Shown here in pieces: positions 7,781 to 13,963 of a stretch of DNA of 27,561 nt. The notes under the pieces were generated by a model, which searched no databases, was not told the origin of the DNA, and saw only the letters and a list, made by a program, of their open reading frames with translations. Numbering within the stretch: the stretch's first letter is position 1; every line of letters begins with the position of its first letter. The position numbers were made by a program, and so were the translations under genes. The DNA comes from JAWLBW01 sp041687475 (GTDB taxonomy: Bacteria > J088 > JAWLBW01). The stretch is taken from assembly GCA_041687475.1 (NCBI GenBank), contig JAWLBW010000019.1:1-27561 (forward strand). Direction: 5' to 3'.

Positions 7781-8893
7781 ATGAGTATCGACGCCAGGAA
7801 ACCTTCGGTTCCGCCGCACATTGAAACGCTCGTACCCTACCCGCCGGGCAAGCCCATCGAGGAGCTTGAACGCGAACTGGGGGTGACGAACTCGATCAAG
7901 CTCGCTTCGAACGAGAACCCGTTGGGGCCGTCGCCCCGGGCCGTGGCCGCCATGCGCGACGCCCTCGAGAAGATGCACCGCTATCCCGACGGCAGCAACT
8001 TCTACCTGCGTGAAAAGCTGGCCAAGAAGTTCGGGAAACCGGCCGATTGGTTTCTGCTCGGCAACGGATCGAACGAGATCATCGAACTTCTGCTGCGCAC
8101 ATACCTGCGCGAAGGCGACGAGGTACTCACGAGCCGCTCGGCGTTTGCGGTGTACGCCATCATTGCCCAGGCCATCGGGGGCAAAACCGTCGAGGTGCCG
8201 CTCAAGGACATGCGCTTCGATCTCGACGCGATGGCCGCGGCCCTGAACGAGCGCACCCGCGTCGTCTTTCTCACGAACCCGAACAACCCGACAGGCACGT
8301 ACAACACCCGCGACGAGCTTACGGCCTTTCTCGACAAGGTGCCGACCGACGTCGTCGTCGCGCTCGACGAAGCCTATTTCGAGTTCATCGATGAAGACGA
8401 CTACCCCGACGGGCTGGCGCTGCTCGACCGCTATCCGAACCTGATTGTCTTTCGCACCTTTTCGAAGATTTACGGGCTGGCCGGACTGCGTATCGGCTAT
8501 GCCGTGGCGCACCCGCAGCTGCTCGACTTCATGCACCGCGTGCGCCAGCCCTTCAACGTGAACGCCGTGGCCCAGGCCGGCGCGCTGGCCGCCCTCGACG
8601 ACGACGAGTTCGTTCTGCGATCGCGCGAGAACAACAACCAGGGGCTGCGCTATCTCTACGGCCAACTCGATCGCCTCGGCCTTTCCTACGTGCGCTCGCC
8701 GGCCAACTTCTTTCTCGTCAAGGGCCCGGTGCCCGGACGCGAGGTGTACGAAGCCCTGCTTCGCGAAGGCGTCATCGTGCGACCGGTGGCCAATTACGGG
8801 CTGCCCGAATATTTTCGCGTGAACGTGGGCACGCCCGAAGAAAACCGCCGATTCATTGAAACCCTCGAACGCATTCTGCCCGGGCTGCAATGA
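7781..8893 (+). CDS. hisC: Histidinol-phosphate / aromatic aminotransferase
   Basis: The 370-aa PLP fold-type I enzyme has the HisC landmarks: ASNENPLGPSP near residues 42-52, NPNNPTGTY near 166-174, LDEAYFEF near 195-202, and RTFSKIYGLAGLRIGY with K229 as the Schiff-base lysine. The family transaminates histidinol phosphate. In clusters like this one it often also, or mainly, transaminates phenylpyruvate, hydroxyphenylpyruvate or prephenate. Its position between pheA and tyrA, with no other his gene nearby, supports an aromatic role (inference). It overlaps tyrA by 4 bp (ATGA), so translation is coupled. The start at 7781 has only a weak ribosome-binding site. Confidence 0.94.
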   Translation: MSIDARKPSVPPHIETLVPYPPGKPIEELERELGVTNSIKLASNENPLGPSPRAVAAMRDALEKMHRYPDGSNFYLREKLAKKFGKPADWFLLGNGSNEIIELLLRTYLREGDEVLTSRSAFAVYAIIAQAIGGKTVEVPLKDMRFDLDAMAAALNERTRVVFLTNPNNPTGTYNTRDELTAFLDKVPTDVVVALDEAYFEFIDEDDYPDGLALLDRYPNLIVFRTFSKIYGLAGLRIGYAVAHPQLLDFMHRVRQPFNVNAVAQAGALAALDDDEFVLRSRENNNQGLRYLYGQLDRLGLSYVRSPANFFLVKGPVPGREVYEALLREGVIVRPVANYGLPEYFRVNVGTPEENRRFIETLERILPGLQ

Positions 8894-9795
8894 TCGAACG
8901 TCTGGTCATCGTCGGCGTCGGGCTCATCGGCGGTTCGCTGGGGCTTGCGCTGCGTCGGGCCGGCGCCGTGCGCGAAATTGTCGGCATCGGTCGCTCGCGC
9001 GAGAATCTCGAACTCGCCCGTGAGCGCGGCATCATCGACACCTTCGCGCACGATATCGCAGAAGCCGGGTTGGAGCGGGCAGACATGGTGTTTCTGGCCA
9101 CGCCGCCGGAAACCGTCGCCGAGCTGGCCGCCGCCGTTCGCCCCCGTCTTTCGCCCGGCGCCATTCTCACCGACGGTGCCTCGACCAAGGGCCGCCTCTG
9201 CGAACGCGTGGCCCCGCTCTTCGCCCTTCCGGAAAAAAGCGCTTCCGCGCCCGAAGACGGTCCCGCTTTCGTGGCCGGGCATCCCATCGCCGGAACCGAA
9301 AAATCGGGCGCCGGAGCAGCCTTCGAAGCGCTTTACGAGGCGAAGCGAACCATTCTCACGCCTGTCGACTCGACTCCCACCTGGGCGCTCGACAAGGTCA
9401 GAGCCATGTGGGAAGCCGCCGGCGCCGTGGTCGAGGTCATGACGCCCGAACGGCATGATACCGTGTTCGCCGGGGTAAGCCACCTTCCCCATGCGGTGGC
9501 CTTTGCCCTCGTCGAAGCCGTGCGTGAGCTCGAGATGGAAAGCGGCGTGCCCGTGCTGCGCTATGCCGCCGGGGGGTTCGCCGACATTACCCGCATCGCG
9601 TCGAGCGACCCGACCATGTGGCGCGACATTTTTCGCGAGAATCGCTCGGCCCTTCTGCACGCCGTCGGCCTGTTCGAGCGTGAAATCGCCTCGCTGCGCG
9701 AGATGATTGAAAAGGAAGACGGGCAGGGCCTTCACGATTACATCGCCCGTGCCCGGGCCACGCGTAACGGCCTGCTCGAGAAGGAGCGCACCTGA
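8890..9795 (+). CDS. tyrA: Prephenate (or arogenate) dehydrogenase
   Basis: TyrA oxidatively decarboxylates prephenate to 4-hydroxyphenylpyruvate with NAD(P)+ on the way to tyrosine. The 301-aa product starts with a Rossmann motif (IVGVGLIGGSLGLALRR), carries the family motif GHPIAGTEKSG with H131, and has the helical C-terminal dimer domain with SHLPHAVAFAL. There is no chorismate mutase or ACT domain, so this is the short, monofunctional form; chorismate mutase comes from pheA. It begins inside the hisC stop (ATGA) and ends 1 bp before a small membrane-protein gene whose AAGGAG lies inside the tyrA 3' end. Whether it prefers prephenate or arogenate cannot be read from the sequence. Confidence 0.95.
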   Translation: MIERLVIVGVGLIGGSLGLALRRAGAVREIVGIGRSRENLELARERGIIDTFAHDIAEAGLERADMVFLATPPETVAELAAAVRPRLSPGAILTDGASTKGRLCERVAPLFALPEKSASAPEDGPAFVAGHPIAGTEKSGAGAAFEALYEAKRTILTPVDSTPTWALDKVRAMWEAAGAVVEVMTPERHDTVFAGVSHLPHAVAFALVEAVRELEMESGVPVLRYAAGGFADITRIASSDPTMWRDIFRENRSALLHAVGLFEREIASLREMIEKEDGQGLHDYIARARATRNGLLEKERT

Positions 9796-9796
9796 C

Positions 9797-10084
9797 ATGC
9801 CGACCCTGGCCGCCGTTCTTGTCTGGGGGGGACGCGCGGGCTTCGCTCTTGCGCTGCTCGTCGGCGTCGTTCTGGGGCTTGCGCTCAGCGAAGGGCCGAA
9901 CGGGCTGTTTCCACCCGCATTTCTCTTCGGATTTCTGGGGCTCGGCACGCTGTCGCTGGTCGTGACCGTGTCGGGGCACCGGCTGCGCGGCGAAGGCGCG
10001 TTCTCGCATCGGCTTGCGCGCATCCATGGCTTTCTCGTACTTGCCGCCGTGGCAACCCTCGGCGCCTTACTCCTCATCGGTTGA
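9797..10084 (+). CDS. Small hydrophobic membrane protein between tyrA and aroA, unrecognised
   Basis: The 95-aa product has about three hydrophobic segments: residues about 4-24 (AAVLVWGGRAGFALALLVGV), about 35-57 after a short loop, and about 76-95 at the C-terminus (FLVLAAVATLGALLLIG). A basic loop (HRLRGEGAFSHRLARIHG) lies between the last two. I do not recognise a family. The ATG at 9797 lies 1 bp after the tyrA stop, with AAGGAG 10 nt upstream, and the stop is 2 bp before the aroA ATG, so it is tightly embedded in the operon and very likely translated. It could be a transporter accessory subunit or an unrelated integral protein; nothing in the sequence decides this. Confidence 0.75.
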   Translation: MPTLAAVLVWGGRAGFALALLVGVVLGLALSEGPNGLFPPAFLFGFLGLGTLSLVVTVSGHRLRGEGAFSHRLARIHGFLVLAAVATLGALLLIG

Positions 10085-10086
10085 TC

Positions 10087-11367
10087 ATGAAGTTTGAACG
10101 TCTCGGCGCCTTGAAGGGCGAAATTCGTTTTCCCGGCGACAAGTCCATCTGCCACCGCGCCCTCATGATGGGCGGCATTGCCGAGGGCACGTCCATCGTG
10201 CGCAACTTCTCGGGCGGCGGCGACAACCGGTCGACCCTCGCCTGCCTGCGTGGCCTGGGCGTCGAGGTAGAAGAGGTTTCGCCGACCCACCTGGTGGTGC
10301 ACGGCGTGGGCCTGCGCGGCCTTATCGAGCCCGAAGATGTGCTTGACGCCGGCAACAGCGGCACCACCATGCGCATCATGAGCGGGCTTTTAAGTGCGCA
10401 GTCTTTCTTTACCGTGCTCACGGGCGACCCCTTTCTGCGCCGTCGTCCCATGAAGCGCGTCATCGAGCCCCTGCGCACCATGGGCGCCGAAATCTATGGT
10501 CGCAAGGGCGATACCATGGCCCCGCTGGCCATTCGCGGCAGGCAGCTGCAGGGTCGCGAAATCGCCCTCAAGGTTGCCAGCGCCCAGGTCAAGAGCTCGC
10601 TGGTGCTGGCGGGCCTGTACGCCGACGGCGAAACCGTAGTGACCGAACCGGGGCCCTCGCGCGACCATACCGAGCGCCTGTTGATGCACATGGGGGCCGA
10701 CCTCACGGTCGAGGGCCGCAGCGTCAAGGTGCGCGCCGTCGACACGCTCTCGCCTTTCGAGATCGAAGTGCCCGGCGATATCTCGTCGGCCGCCTTCTTC
10801 ATCGTGGCGGCGCTCATCGTTCCGGGCAGCGAGCTGGTGCTGCGCAATGTGGGCGTGAACCCCACGCGTACCGGTATCGTCGACATTCTGCGCGAGATGG
10901 GCGGCGACATCAGCTATGAGAACGAGCGCGACATGGCCGGCGAGCCGGTTGCCGACATCGTGGTGCGGCACTCGAGCCTGCGCGGCGTCTCGGTTTCCGG
11001 CGACGTGGTCGTTCGCGCCATCGACGAGTTTCCGGCTTTATCCGTGGCGGCTGCCATGGCCGAGGGCGAGACCCGTATCACGGGGGCCGAAGAGCTGCGC
11101 GTCAAGGAAACCGATCGCATTACCGCCATGACCACAGAGCTGCGCAAGCTTGGGGCCGATGTCGACGAGCTAGACGACGGCATGGTCATTCGCGGGGGCA
11201 GACCCCTCAACGGGGGGAAGGTCGAGAGCTACCACGACCATCGCGTTGCCATGAGCCTGGCGGTGGCCGCCCTCTGCGCCGACGGACCGGTCGAAATCGA
11301 ACACTTCGACATGGTCGCCATTTCCTACCCCGACTTCGTGAAAGACCTGCGCTCGCTGGCTGACTGA
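10087..11367 (+). CDS. aroA: 3-phosphoshikimate 1-carboxyvinyltransferase (EPSP synthase)
   Basis: AroA joins phosphoenolpyruvate to shikimate-3-phosphate, giving EPSP, the sixth shikimate-pathway step. The 426-aa product has the usual two-domain length. It shows PGDKSICHRALM (K19, S20, R24) at the N-terminus, the signature LDAGNSGTTMR at residues 86-96 (G92 at the position that affects glyphosate contact in class I enzymes), the internal GDISSAAFFIVAAL segment, and the second signature RVKETDRI. The C-terminal YHDHRVAMSLAVAAL also fits. The ATG at 10087 is preferred over a TTG at 10081. It is the last gene of the aromatic cluster; cmk and rpsA, which often follow in other genomes, are absent, and no clear rho-independent terminator was found after it. 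Confidence 0.97.
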   Translation: MKFERLGALKGEIRFPGDKSICHRALMMGGIAEGTSIVRNFSGGGDNRSTLACLRGLGVEVEEVSPTHLVVHGVGLRGLIEPEDVLDAGNSGTTMRIMSGLLSAQSFFTVLTGDPFLRRRPMKRVIEPLRTMGAEIYGRKGDTMAPLAIRGRQLQGREIALKVASAQVKSSLVLAGLYADGETVVTEPGPSRDHTERLLMHMGADLTVEGRSVKVRAVDTLSPFEIEVPGDISSAAFFIVAALIVPGSELVLRNVGVNPTRTGIVDILREMGGDISYENERDMAGEPVADIVVRHSSLRGVSVSGDVVVRAIDEFPALSVAAAMAEGETRITGAEELRVKETDRITAMTTELRKLGADVDELDDGMVIRGGRPLNGGKVESYHDHRVAMSLAVAALCADGPVEIEHFDMVAISYPDFVKDLRSLAD

Positions 11368-11410
11368 CTTTCAGACCGTCGGACCGTCAAACCGTCGGAC
11401 CGTCTGAAAG
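11368..11410. repeat. Four tandem 8-bp repeats nested in a perfect 9-bp inverted repeat
   Basis: Immediately after the aroA stop, the outer arms CTTTCAGAC (11368-11376) and GTCTGAAAG (11402-11410) are perfectly complementary. Between and partly within them are four head-to-tail 8-bp units of consensus RRACCGTC (11373-11380, 11381-11388, 11389-11396, 11397-11404). There is no U-tract after the hairpin on the plus strand. A direct repeat of AGGGGGAGCG (11411-11420 and 11425-11434) follows. The function is unknown; a protein-binding array or mRNA 3' structure is possible. Confidence 0.75.
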
Positions 11411-11685
11411 AGGGGGAGCGAGAGAGGGGGAGCGCTTCCACTTCCGGTCCGTTGGGGAATGGGACTGTCGTCCGGCGCCGGAAAGCCGCCCGTGCCGCAC
11501 GGGGATCGCCGCTTCGCGGCTTCGCCACCCGTGCATTTTCCGGGGCCGCATTGCCGCTTTTCGGCGTGCACGTCTCACTCCTCTCCGATCCGTTTACCGG
11601 AAAGCCCTTTTGTACGCGACCCGGCACCTTTCACCGAACACTTCTCGCCGTTTCAGGCCGTCCGTCCGTGCAGCACGCAGACAGC
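11411..11685. other. Non-coding stretch between aroA and the second response regulator
   Basis: No gene is evident here; the reading frames are short and low in complexity. The stretch contains the AGGGGGAGCG direct repeat and a GC-rich region (about 11475-11545) with alternative hairpins. CCCGTGC (11489-11495) and a second CCCGTGC (11528-11534) can each pair with the single GCACGGG at 11497-11503. An inner GCCGC/GCGGC stem lies at 11508-11520. No U-tract marks a terminator. Confidence 0.5.
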
Positions 11686-11714
11686 TTGACTTCCGCCCGG
11701 CCTCGATCTAAACT
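11686..11714 (+). promoter_or_regulatory. Strong sigma70-like promoter for the second response regulator
   Basis: TTGACT (11686-11691) and TAAACT (11709-11714) match five and four of six consensus bases and are exactly 17 nt apart. The predicted start near 11721 gives a leader of about 90-100 nt before the ATG codons at 11810/11819. Confidence 0.65.
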
Positions 11715-11809
11715 AAGGAAGAAATGCCACCAAGGCAAGGAACTTGGTCGGCAGAAGGTCATCCCACCGGGTAAGAAAGTCACGGCTTTCCGCCCGATTC
11801 TTCGCCAAA

Positions 11810-12217
11810 ATGGGGAGTATGGAACGGACTTCTGAAAAGAAGCCACGGATTCTTATTGTCGACGACGACGAGGGTATCTGCTCGATGCTCGCGACGTTTT
11901 TCGAATCGATGGGCTACGAGGTCGACACCTGCATGTCGCCGCTGAATCTATTTGAAGACATCGGCGCCATAAAAGCCGACATCATTCTGCTCGACATCAT
12001 GATGAGCTGGGTCGACGGCTACCGTGTGTGCGAGTTGCTGAAGAGCAACCCCCGTACCCAGCACATTCCCGTGCTCATGATGTCGGCCCGTTCGGGGCAG
12101 GACGACATACGCCGGGGCCTTGCGGCCCAGGCCGAAGACTACTTCGTCAAACCCTTCAGCCTGGCCAAGCTGCGCGGCCGGGTCGACGAACTCCTCACAG
12201 CCCAGCTACCGAACTGA
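11810..12217 (+). CDS. Single-domain response regulator (receiver only)
   Basis: The 135-aa product is a second CheY-like receiver without an output domain. D18-D19-D20 in IVDDDEG form the acidic pocket, D62 in IILLDIMMSWVDGY is the likely phosphorylation site, and S92 (MMSARSG) and K114 (YFVKPFS) complete the switch. The start is uncertain: ATG codons lie at 11810 and 11819, with GGGGAG too close to the second. An in-frame TTG at 11744 preceded by AAGGA would give a basic 22-residue extension but is less likely by codon type. It has its own promoter at 11686-11714. No kinase or output protein is adjacent, so the pathway is unknown. Confidence 0.9.
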   Translation: MGSMERTSEKKPRILIVDDDEGICSMLATFFESMGYEVDTCMSPLNLFEDIGAIKADIILLDIMMSWVDGYRVCELLKSNPRTQHIPVLMMSARSGQDDIRRGLAAQAEDYFVKPFSLAKLRGRVDELLTAQLPN

Positions 12218-12530
12218 CTGCCTGCCCAGCCACGGCGAACACAGCCGCCGCTTCGGCCTGCAGTCACGCAAGACCCGAGCGAAACCGGTCCCCGCGATCG
12301 CTCGAATTCCCCGGCATAAAAGTGGCCGCAGTGCCGGGGCAATTCTCGGGTGAAGGTGAAGGACCCCCAGTCTCCATCAACGCACTCGGCATCTCAACGT
12401 CTCCGTGTAAGCGTCGCCTGCAGACCAGGGGGCAGGGCAAAGGCAAGGCACGAGCAGCACCCAATTTCCACCAGGCAAAAACCTCACCGCACCTGCCGGC
12501 TCGATGTAAACCTCGCCCACCCCAAAACGG
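12218..12530. other. Non-coding stretch after the second response regulator
   Basis: About 310 bp without a convincing gene. Overlapping frames give Arg/Pro-rich translations typical of non-coding GC-rich DNA. No clear terminator, promoter or repeat was seen for the plus strand before the minus-strand fmdB terminator. Confidence 0.5.
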
Positions 12531-12559
12531 AAAAAAGGCGACCCCGAAGGCTCGCCTTT
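12531..12559 (-). terminator. Rho-independent terminator of the fmdB-type gene (UUCG tetraloop)
   Basis: On the minus strand an 8-bp stem (AAAGGCGA with TCGCCTTT), one G-G mismatch and two C-G pairs close on a UUCG tetraloop, followed by a run of six U. It lies about 40 bp past the fmdB stop. On the plus strand the following T run is short, so it mainly serves the minus-strand gene. Confidence 0.85.
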
Positions 12560-12595
12560 CTCACCAAGAGCTGCTTGTCAGACTCGTGCGCGCGC

Positions 12596-12844
12596 TCAGC
12601 TGTCCGAGCCGGCCGGGGCGCTGTCAGAGACTTTCTCGCCGCGGGCCGCCTTTTCCTTCCGGGCAATGTCGGTCTGATACCAGCCGCTGCCCTTCAGAAC
12701 GAAGGACGACGCCGAGATAAGCTTGCGTACCTGGCTTCCGCTGCACTTGGGGCAGGTGCTGAGCGGGGCGTCGGACATTTTCTGCAGGGCTTCGAAATTG
12801 TGTCCGCAGGAAGTGCTTTCGCAAAGGTATTCGTAGATAGGCAT
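12596..12844 (-). CDS. FmdB-family zinc-ribbon protein
   Basis: The 82-aa protein begins MPIYEYLC, the hallmark of FmdB/CxxC regulatory-type zinc ribbons. C8 and C13 form the first cysteine pair, with an unusual four-residue gap (CESTSC), and C31-P-K-C34 forms the second; together they should bind one zinc. The middle (SASSFVLKGSGWYQTD) is the family's conserved glycine/tryptophan segment, and the tail is charged and probably disordered. The function of the family is not settled. GGAG lies 8 nt before the ATG. The gene stands alone, with its own terminator and a CIRCE operator on its promoter, so it should be under HrcA heat-shock control, which is an unusual assignment for this family. Confidence 0.93.
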   Translation of the reverse strand: MPIYEYLCESTSCGHNFEALQKMSDAPLSTCPKCSGSQVRKLISASSFVLKGSGWYQTDIARKEKAARGEKVSDSAPAGSDS

Positions 12845-12874
12845 GCCGGAAACTCCATTGTGGCTTGCGTATTG

Positions 12875-12901
12875 TTAGCACTCGCCATTCTTAAGTGCTA
12901 A
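12875..12901. promoter_or_regulatory. CIRCE element (HrcA operator)
   Basis: TTAGCACTC (12875-12883), a 9-nt spacer and AAGTGCTAA (12893-12901) match the CIRCE consensus TTAGCACTC-N9-GAGTGCTAA at 17 of 18 arm positions. CIRCE is the binding site of the heat-shock repressor HrcA, classically before groESL and dnaK operons. Here it lies about 30 bp upstream of the fmdB-type gene and overlaps the last base of its -10 box, an ideal repressor position. Confidence 0.95.
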
Positions 12902-12928
12902 TTTTAGCATTCCCCCCGCTTTTTGCAA
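12901..12928 (-). promoter_or_regulatory. Promoter of the fmdB-type gene, overlapped by CIRCE
   Basis: On the minus strand TTGCAA (12928-12923) and TAAAAT (12906-12901) are 16 nt apart and match four and five of six consensus bases. The first base of the CIRCE arm is the last base of the -10 box, so transcription would start inside the operator. Confidence 0.8.
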
Positions 12929-13276
12929 GAAGTCACGGTACGTTAGCGGTTTTCCGGGGGGCCTGCCGAACCTTTTTACGGGCAAGAAGACGCCCGGAAT
13001 CGGCGCGGGCAGAAAGGTGGGCCCGGCCATGCCGGGGGCTTGCTGCGCCATCGACGTTTTCTACCCGACCCCTTGTCATTTCGCCACTTTAGCCCCCGCC
13101 GATGCTTGACAGAGCCCCATTTTCCTGATACTTATTAACCTTTTACAAACCGCTTTCGATTCGGCCGGGGTATGCACCGTGGCCGGCCGGACATGAGTCC
13201 GGAACCGTCCTCTTATTTTCTGCCATTTAACCGGTTCGGAGCGTCCTTGGTCCATACCCTGGAAACCCGGTCATCC
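12929..13276. other. Non-coding region between the fmdB promoter and lolD
   Basis: About 350 bp with no supported gene. It contains a short perfect hairpin CCCGGC-cat-GCCGGG (13022-13036), the putative lolD promoter (13106-13132), and in the presumed lolD leader a 6-bp stem CCGGAC-ATGA-GTCCGG (13187-13202). Neither hairpin is followed by a T run. Confidence 0.5.
13106..13132 (+). promoter_or_regulatory. Candidate promoter of the lolD-bamA operon
   Basis: A perfect TTGACA (13106-13111) is followed after 15 nt by GATACT (13127-13132), or after 17 nt by the poorer TACTTA. The spacing is short for the better -10 box. The expected leader is about 135 nt and includes the CCGGAC/GTCCGG hairpin. Confidence 0.45.
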
Positions 13277-13963
13277 ATGACGCAGCCTATTCTTCGTGTC
13301 GAAGGGCTGACGAAGAGTTACGGAGAAGGCCCCTCGCGGGTCGAGGTGCTGAAAGGCGTCGATCTCGAGATCAACGCCGGCGAACGCCTGGGCATTCTGG
13401 GCCTGTCGGGCGCCGGAAAGTCTACCTTGCTCCATCTTCTCGGCGCCCTCGACGTACCCGACACCGGACGCATCTGGTTCAACGGCGATCCCATTACCGG
13501 TACGCCCGACGGCGAGCTGGCGGGCTTCCGCAACCGCATGGTCGGTTTCGTCTTTCAATTTCATCACCTGCTGCCCGAATTCACGGCAGCCGAAAACGTG
13601 ATGATGCCCATGCTCATCGGCGGCGAGAACAAGCGCTTTGCCCGTGAAAAGGCCGAAGCCCTGCTCGGCGAGGTCGGGCTTTCGCACCGGCTGACCCACA
13701 AGCCGGGCGAGCTGTCGGGCGGCGAGCAGCAGCGTGTGGCCATCGCCCGCGCGCTCGTGCGCGACCCTCGACTGTTGCTGGCCGACGAACCCACCGGCAA
13801 TCTCGATATCGAAACGGCCGAGCGGGTGCATCAGCTTTTCGAGCAGCTCAACGCCAAGCGCGAATTGACCATGGTTATCGTGACCCATAACCCCGAGCTG
13901 GCCAACCGCATGACCCGCTGCATCAAGCTGTCGAGCGGCCGAGTTGTCGAGGATGAGAACTGA
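13277..13963 (+). CDS. lolD: Lipoprotein-releasing ABC transporter ATPase
   Basis: LolD powers release of outer-membrane lipoproteins from the inner membrane to LolA. The 228-aa ATPase has Walker A GLSGAGKST (residues 42-50), Q94 in the Q-loop FVFQFHHLLPEF, the ABC signature LSGGEQQ (146-152), Walker B LLLADEPTGNLD, and the H-loop in IVTHN. The LLHLLGALD and FQFHHLLPEFTAAENV segments are characteristic of LolD within the MacB-like family. Its membrane partner LolC/LolE is not in the window, though lolC usually precedes lolD; here about 375 bp of non-coding DNA does. I chose the ATG at 13277; an in-frame ATG at 13172 gives a non-conserved extension. The stop overlaps the bamA start by one base (TGATG). 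Confidence 0.94.
   Translation: MTQPILRVEGLTKSYGEGPSRVEVLKGVDLEINAGERLGILGLSGAGKSTLLHLLGALDVPDTGRIWFNGDPITGTPDGELAGFRNRMVGFVFQFHHLLPEFTAAENVMMPMLIGGENKRFAREKAEALLGEVGLSHRLTHKPGELSGGEQQRVAIARALVRDPRLLLADEPTGNLDIETAERVHQLFEQLNAKRELTMVIVTHNPELANRMTRCIKLSSGRVVEDEN

Noticed and set aside
8794..10302. Long minus-strand open frame (502 codons) opposite hisC, tyrA and aroA
   Set aside because: It is antisense to three genes with clear family motifs; its length is a by-product of GC-rich codon bias and its translation is low-complexity His/Gly/Arg-rich.
10342..10374. Glyphosate-tolerant (class II) EPSP synthase
   Set aside because: The key loop reads NSGTTMR with the Gly retained; sequence alone does not support a claim of tolerance.
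11373..11404. Possible CRISPR-like array
   Set aside because: The units are only 8 bp, directly abutting and without spacers; no cas gene is present.
12028..12901. Overlapping plus-strand frames (230 and 183 codons) across the response-regulator 3' end, intergenic DNA and fmdB
   Set aside because: They cross a terminator, a CIRCE element and two real genes in other frames, and are Arg/Pro-rich without motifs.
13172..13276. Longer N-terminus for LolD from an ATG at 13172
   Set aside because: The 35 extra residues are not typical of LolD and the ATG has no ribosome-binding site at useful spacing.
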